A stretch of 8,414 nt of DNA, from NCBI GenBank assembly GCA_002479215.1, contig DLME01000233.1, positions 1 to 8,414 on the forward strand, given 5' to 3'. Shown piece after piece: positions 6,691 to 8,414 of the stretch; within the stretch, counting starts at the first letter, position 1, and every line of letters starts with the position of its first letter. A program made the translations under genes and the position numbers. The stretch is from Syntrophaceae bacterium UBA7544 (GTDB lineage Bacteria > Desulfobacterota > Syntrophia > Syntrophales > Smithellaceae). The notes under the pieces were generated by a model that saw only the letters and a list, made by a program, of their open reading frames with translations, was not told the origin of the DNA and did no database searches.

Positions 6691-7716
6691 TCAATAATTT
6701 CTTCCAGCCATAAATTCAATAACGTCATTCATATCACTCTTTGCTGATTGTCCTAGTTGCAGGTTGCCAAAATTATTTTTAGCATTATCACAAAAAGTCT
6801 CCACAAATTTCTGGGCACTTTCTCGAGCATTCACCTCATCAAGGATTTCAAGAATCCGGTTAACGTTGTCTTCAGACATTCTCTTGTTGGCGTAAATCGT
6901 CACCAATTCATTTTTTAGACGTTCGGGCGCATTTTCTAAAGCATATACAATAGGGAAACTTTTCTTATGCCGCCTTATATCACTACCTGATGATTTGCCC
7001 GTCTCATTCTGGTTCCCCCAGATACCCAAGATGTCGTCTTTTATCTGGAAGGCAAGTCCCAAGTATTTACCCATGTCCTTGAAATTACTGGTTACGGTCT
7101 CATCTTCCGAAGCAAAGGCAGCCCCAATTTCCATTGAACCGGATATGAGTGCGGCAGTTTTTAATTCAATCATTTTTATATAATCTTTCACAGTGATGTC
7201 AAACTTGTCCTCATAACTTATATCAAGATATTGTCCCTCAATCAGATTCAAGGTTATTTCGTCCAATTTTTGATAGGCTTGTAGCTGTTTTTGAAAACTC
7301 ACGCCACAAGTTTTCATTTGAGCTAAAGCGTAACTCGATAGTATATGCATTGCAGTTCCAGCATTTATTGCCTGAGGTTTACCCCAGATAGCCCACACGG
7401 TGGGACGATGTCGCCTTTCTCTATCATCATCTTGAACGTCATCAAGTATTAAGGAAAAATTGTGTGTTAATTCCAGTGCTGCGGCGGCCCATTGAGCTCC
7501 ATTAATATCACCGTTTAATGCCTCACATGAAAAAAGACACAACGCCGGGCGCATTGCTTTACCAGAATTATCTCGAACACTATTGCCGTTAACGTCTAAC
7601 CATCCGAGGTGATACTCCATCATCTTATATAGTTCGGAATTGTGGTCGTGGATGATAAATTTAATTTTTTCATCTACATCCCGACGATATTTTTGAAAGA
7701 TAGCAGGTGTCTTCAT
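6691..7716 (-). CDS. Polyprenyl diphosphate synthase, probably farnesyl-type
   Basis: A 341-residue all-helical trans-prenyltransferase that condenses IPP with allylic diphosphates. The first aspartate-rich motif is LDDVQDDDRERRHRPT (91-106), including DDxxD at 92-96 and the downstream arginines. GQYLD (161-165) is the conserved GQ region. The second motif is QIKDDILGIWG (224-234), where the usual third Asp of DDxxD is replaced by Gly, as I recall for actinobacterial paralogs of this type. Phe at -5 from the first motif (F88) suggests a short product (C15 or C20); with shc in the operon, FPP for squalene is the best guess. ATG at 7716 is chosen over the open extension to 7755: AGAGGA is 6 bases upstream and the start overlaps the dxs stop as ATGA. 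Exact chain length cannot be fixed from sequence. Confidence 0.9.
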   Translation of the reverse strand: MKTPAIFQKYRRDVDEKIKFIIHDHNSELYKMMEYHLGWLDVNGNSVRDNSGKAMRPALCLFSCEALNGDINGAQWAAAALELTHNFSLILDDVQDDDRERRHRPTVWAIWGKPQAINAGTAMHILSSYALAQMKTCGVSFQKQLQAYQKLDEITLNLIEGQYLDISYEDKFDITVKDYIKMIELKTAALISGSMEIGAAFASEDETVTSNFKDMGKYLGLAFQIKDDILGIWGNQNETGKSSGSDIRRHKKSFPIVYALENAPERLKNELVTIYANKRMSEDNVNRILEILDEVNARESAQKFVETFCDNAKNNFGNLQLGQSAKSDMNDVIEFMAGRNY

Positions 7717-8414
7717 AATTTTTCCTCTAGTTTTTTTAGTGAAACCTGTGCACACAATTCTGGAAAAAGAGTAACCACCGAATTGGCAATTCCTTCTGCA
7801 TCAACGTGTAGCATCGAACGCAATTGTTCGGATGAACCATGTTCTATAAAATGATCGGGTAATCCCAAAGTTTTAACCTTTACCTTTAACTCAGGATTGA
7901 GGGAAAACAGCTCTAAAATACTGCTGCCAAATCCGCCGCACGTTGTATTTTCTTCTATTGTAAGCAGATTGCCCGTTTTTTCAGCTTGTTGCAAAATGAG
8001 TTCGCTATCCAGAGGTTTGGCAAATCGAGCATTTATTACGGCGCAATCCAATCCTTCTTTCCCAAGAATAGTTGCTGCGTCCATGGCGCTGTTCACAACC
8101 GGCCCTATTGCCAATAAGGTAATATCATTCCCTTGTCTGAATATTTCCCCTTTGCCAATTGGTACTGTATGCCACATTGGATCCAATTCTACTCCTAACC
8201 CACTTCCCCTGGGATACCGTACCGCAACAGGTTGATTATACCCAATGGCACTGTAAAGTAAATGGCCAAGTTCATTTTCATTGTATGGCGAAACAATCGT
8301 CATATTCGGCAAACATCTTAAAAAGGAAATGTCAAAGGGACCCTGGTGTGTTGCCCCGTCTTCGCCCACTATCCCTGCGCGATCAACAGCGAATATTACT
8401 GGCAAATTCTGAAT
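7713..8414 (-). CDS. dxs: 1-deoxy-D-xylulose-5-phosphate synthase, C-terminal part (5' end outside window)
   Basis: The last 233 codons of Dxs, the thiamine-diphosphate enzyme that condenses pyruvate and glyceraldehyde 3-phosphate in the first step of the MEP pathway. The frame stays open through base 8414, beginning IQNLPVIFAVDRAG; the TTG at 8405 is an internal Leu codon, not a start. The pyrimidine-binding domain shows VDRAGIVGEDGATHQGPF, with the conserved Asp and His (D427 and H431 in E. coli numbering as I recall), then VRYPRG with the phosphate-binding Arg. The C-terminal transketolase domain shows IEENTTCGGFGS and LGLPDHFIEHGSSEQL. Full-length Dxs is about 620-640 residues, so roughly 60% lies to the right. 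It is the most upstream visible gene of the operon and overlaps the prenyl synthase by 4 bp. Confidence 0.96.
   Translation of the reverse strand: MQNLPVIFAVDRAGIVGEDGATHQGPFDISFLRCLPNMTIVSPYNENELGHLLYSAIGYNQPVAVRYPRGSGLGVELDPMWHTVPIGKGEIFRQGNDITLLAIGPVVNSAMDAATILGKEGLDCAVINARFAKPLDSELILQQAEKTGNLLTIEENTTCGGFGSSILELFSLNPELKVKVKTLGLPDHFIEHGSSEQLRSMLHVDAEGIANSVVTLFPELCAQVSLKKLEEKL
7723..7728 (-). promoter_or_regulatory. Ribosome binding site of the prenyl synthase
   Basis: The minus strand reads AGAGGA, followed by 6 bases and ATG at 7716. It lies in the last codons of dxs. It supports the shorter start and a coupled ATGA stop-start junction with dxs. Confidence 0.75.

Larger units (their letters stand above)
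951..8414 (-). other. Isoprenoid-hopanoid operon (dxs to shc; DUF116 continues it to 503)
   Basis: Seven consecutive minus-strand genes, plus the DUF116 gene overlapping the end of shc. Junctions are: dxs/prenyl synthase 4-bp overlap, prenyl synthase/fni 35-bp gap, fni/hpnH 4-bp overlap, hpnH/hpnG 2-bp gap, hpnG/hpnA 9-bp gap, hpnA/shc 7-bp gap, shc/DUF116 8-bp overlap. No internal terminator was seen. A single transcript from a promoter upstream of dxs, outside the window, is inferred. Confidence 0.85.

Noticed and set aside
8177..8188. TTGGATCCAA palindrome as a possible operator
   Set aside because: It is within the dxs coding sequence at unremarkable codons, far from any start.

Overview
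The window looks like a bacterial chromosome segment of about 40-43% G+C, dominated by one long minus-strand operon for isoprenoid and hopanoid synthesis. In transcription order (high to low coordinates) it reads: dxs (3' part only), a short-chain polyprenyl diphosphate synthase, type 2 isopentenyl diphosphate isomerase (fni), hpnH, hpnG, hpnA, squalene-hopene cyclase (shc), and a cysteine-rich DUF116 protein. Gaps range from 4- and 8-bp overlaps to 35 bp, and no terminator or promoter is apparent inside, so one transcript starting upstream of dxs (outside the window) is the simplest reading.

The genes form a nearly linear pathway. Dxs feeds the MEP pathway, Fni balances IPP and DMAPP, and the prenyl synthase makes the allylic diphosphate (probably FPP) for squalene. 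Shc cyclises squalene to hopene. HpnH adds the 5'-deoxyadenosyl group to give adenosylhopane, and HpnG removes adenine on the way to bacteriohopanepolyols. HpnA is a hopanoid-associated SDR of unsettled role. Squalene synthesis (HpnCDE or Sqs) and the late side-chain enzymes are not in the window. The DUF116 gene overlaps the 3' end of shc by 8 bp and has no assigned role in this pathway.

Downstream of the operon (about 123-502) there is no intact gene. The stretch 147-428 on the minus strand holds a decayed C-terminal piece of IspG (GcpE), another MEP enzyme. It keeps the Fe-S cluster cysteine motifs but has no N-terminal part, an in-frame stop just upstream, no start codon and an apparent frameshift at a GTGTGTG run. 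Its G+C (about 58% over 181-420 by hand count) is clearly above that of the operon. On the plus strand, bases 1-122 encode the last residues of a GNAT-type acetyltransferase domain, convergent with the operon.

The organism cannot be named from this sequence. A moderately AT-rich hopanoid producer using the MEP pathway is certain enough; an anammox-type planctomycete or another anaerobic lineage is only a guess. Gene content (dxs, prenyl synthase, ispG, hpnH, hpnG, shc) resembles the hopanoid cluster I recall from Streptomyces, so horizontal exchange of the cluster is plausible.
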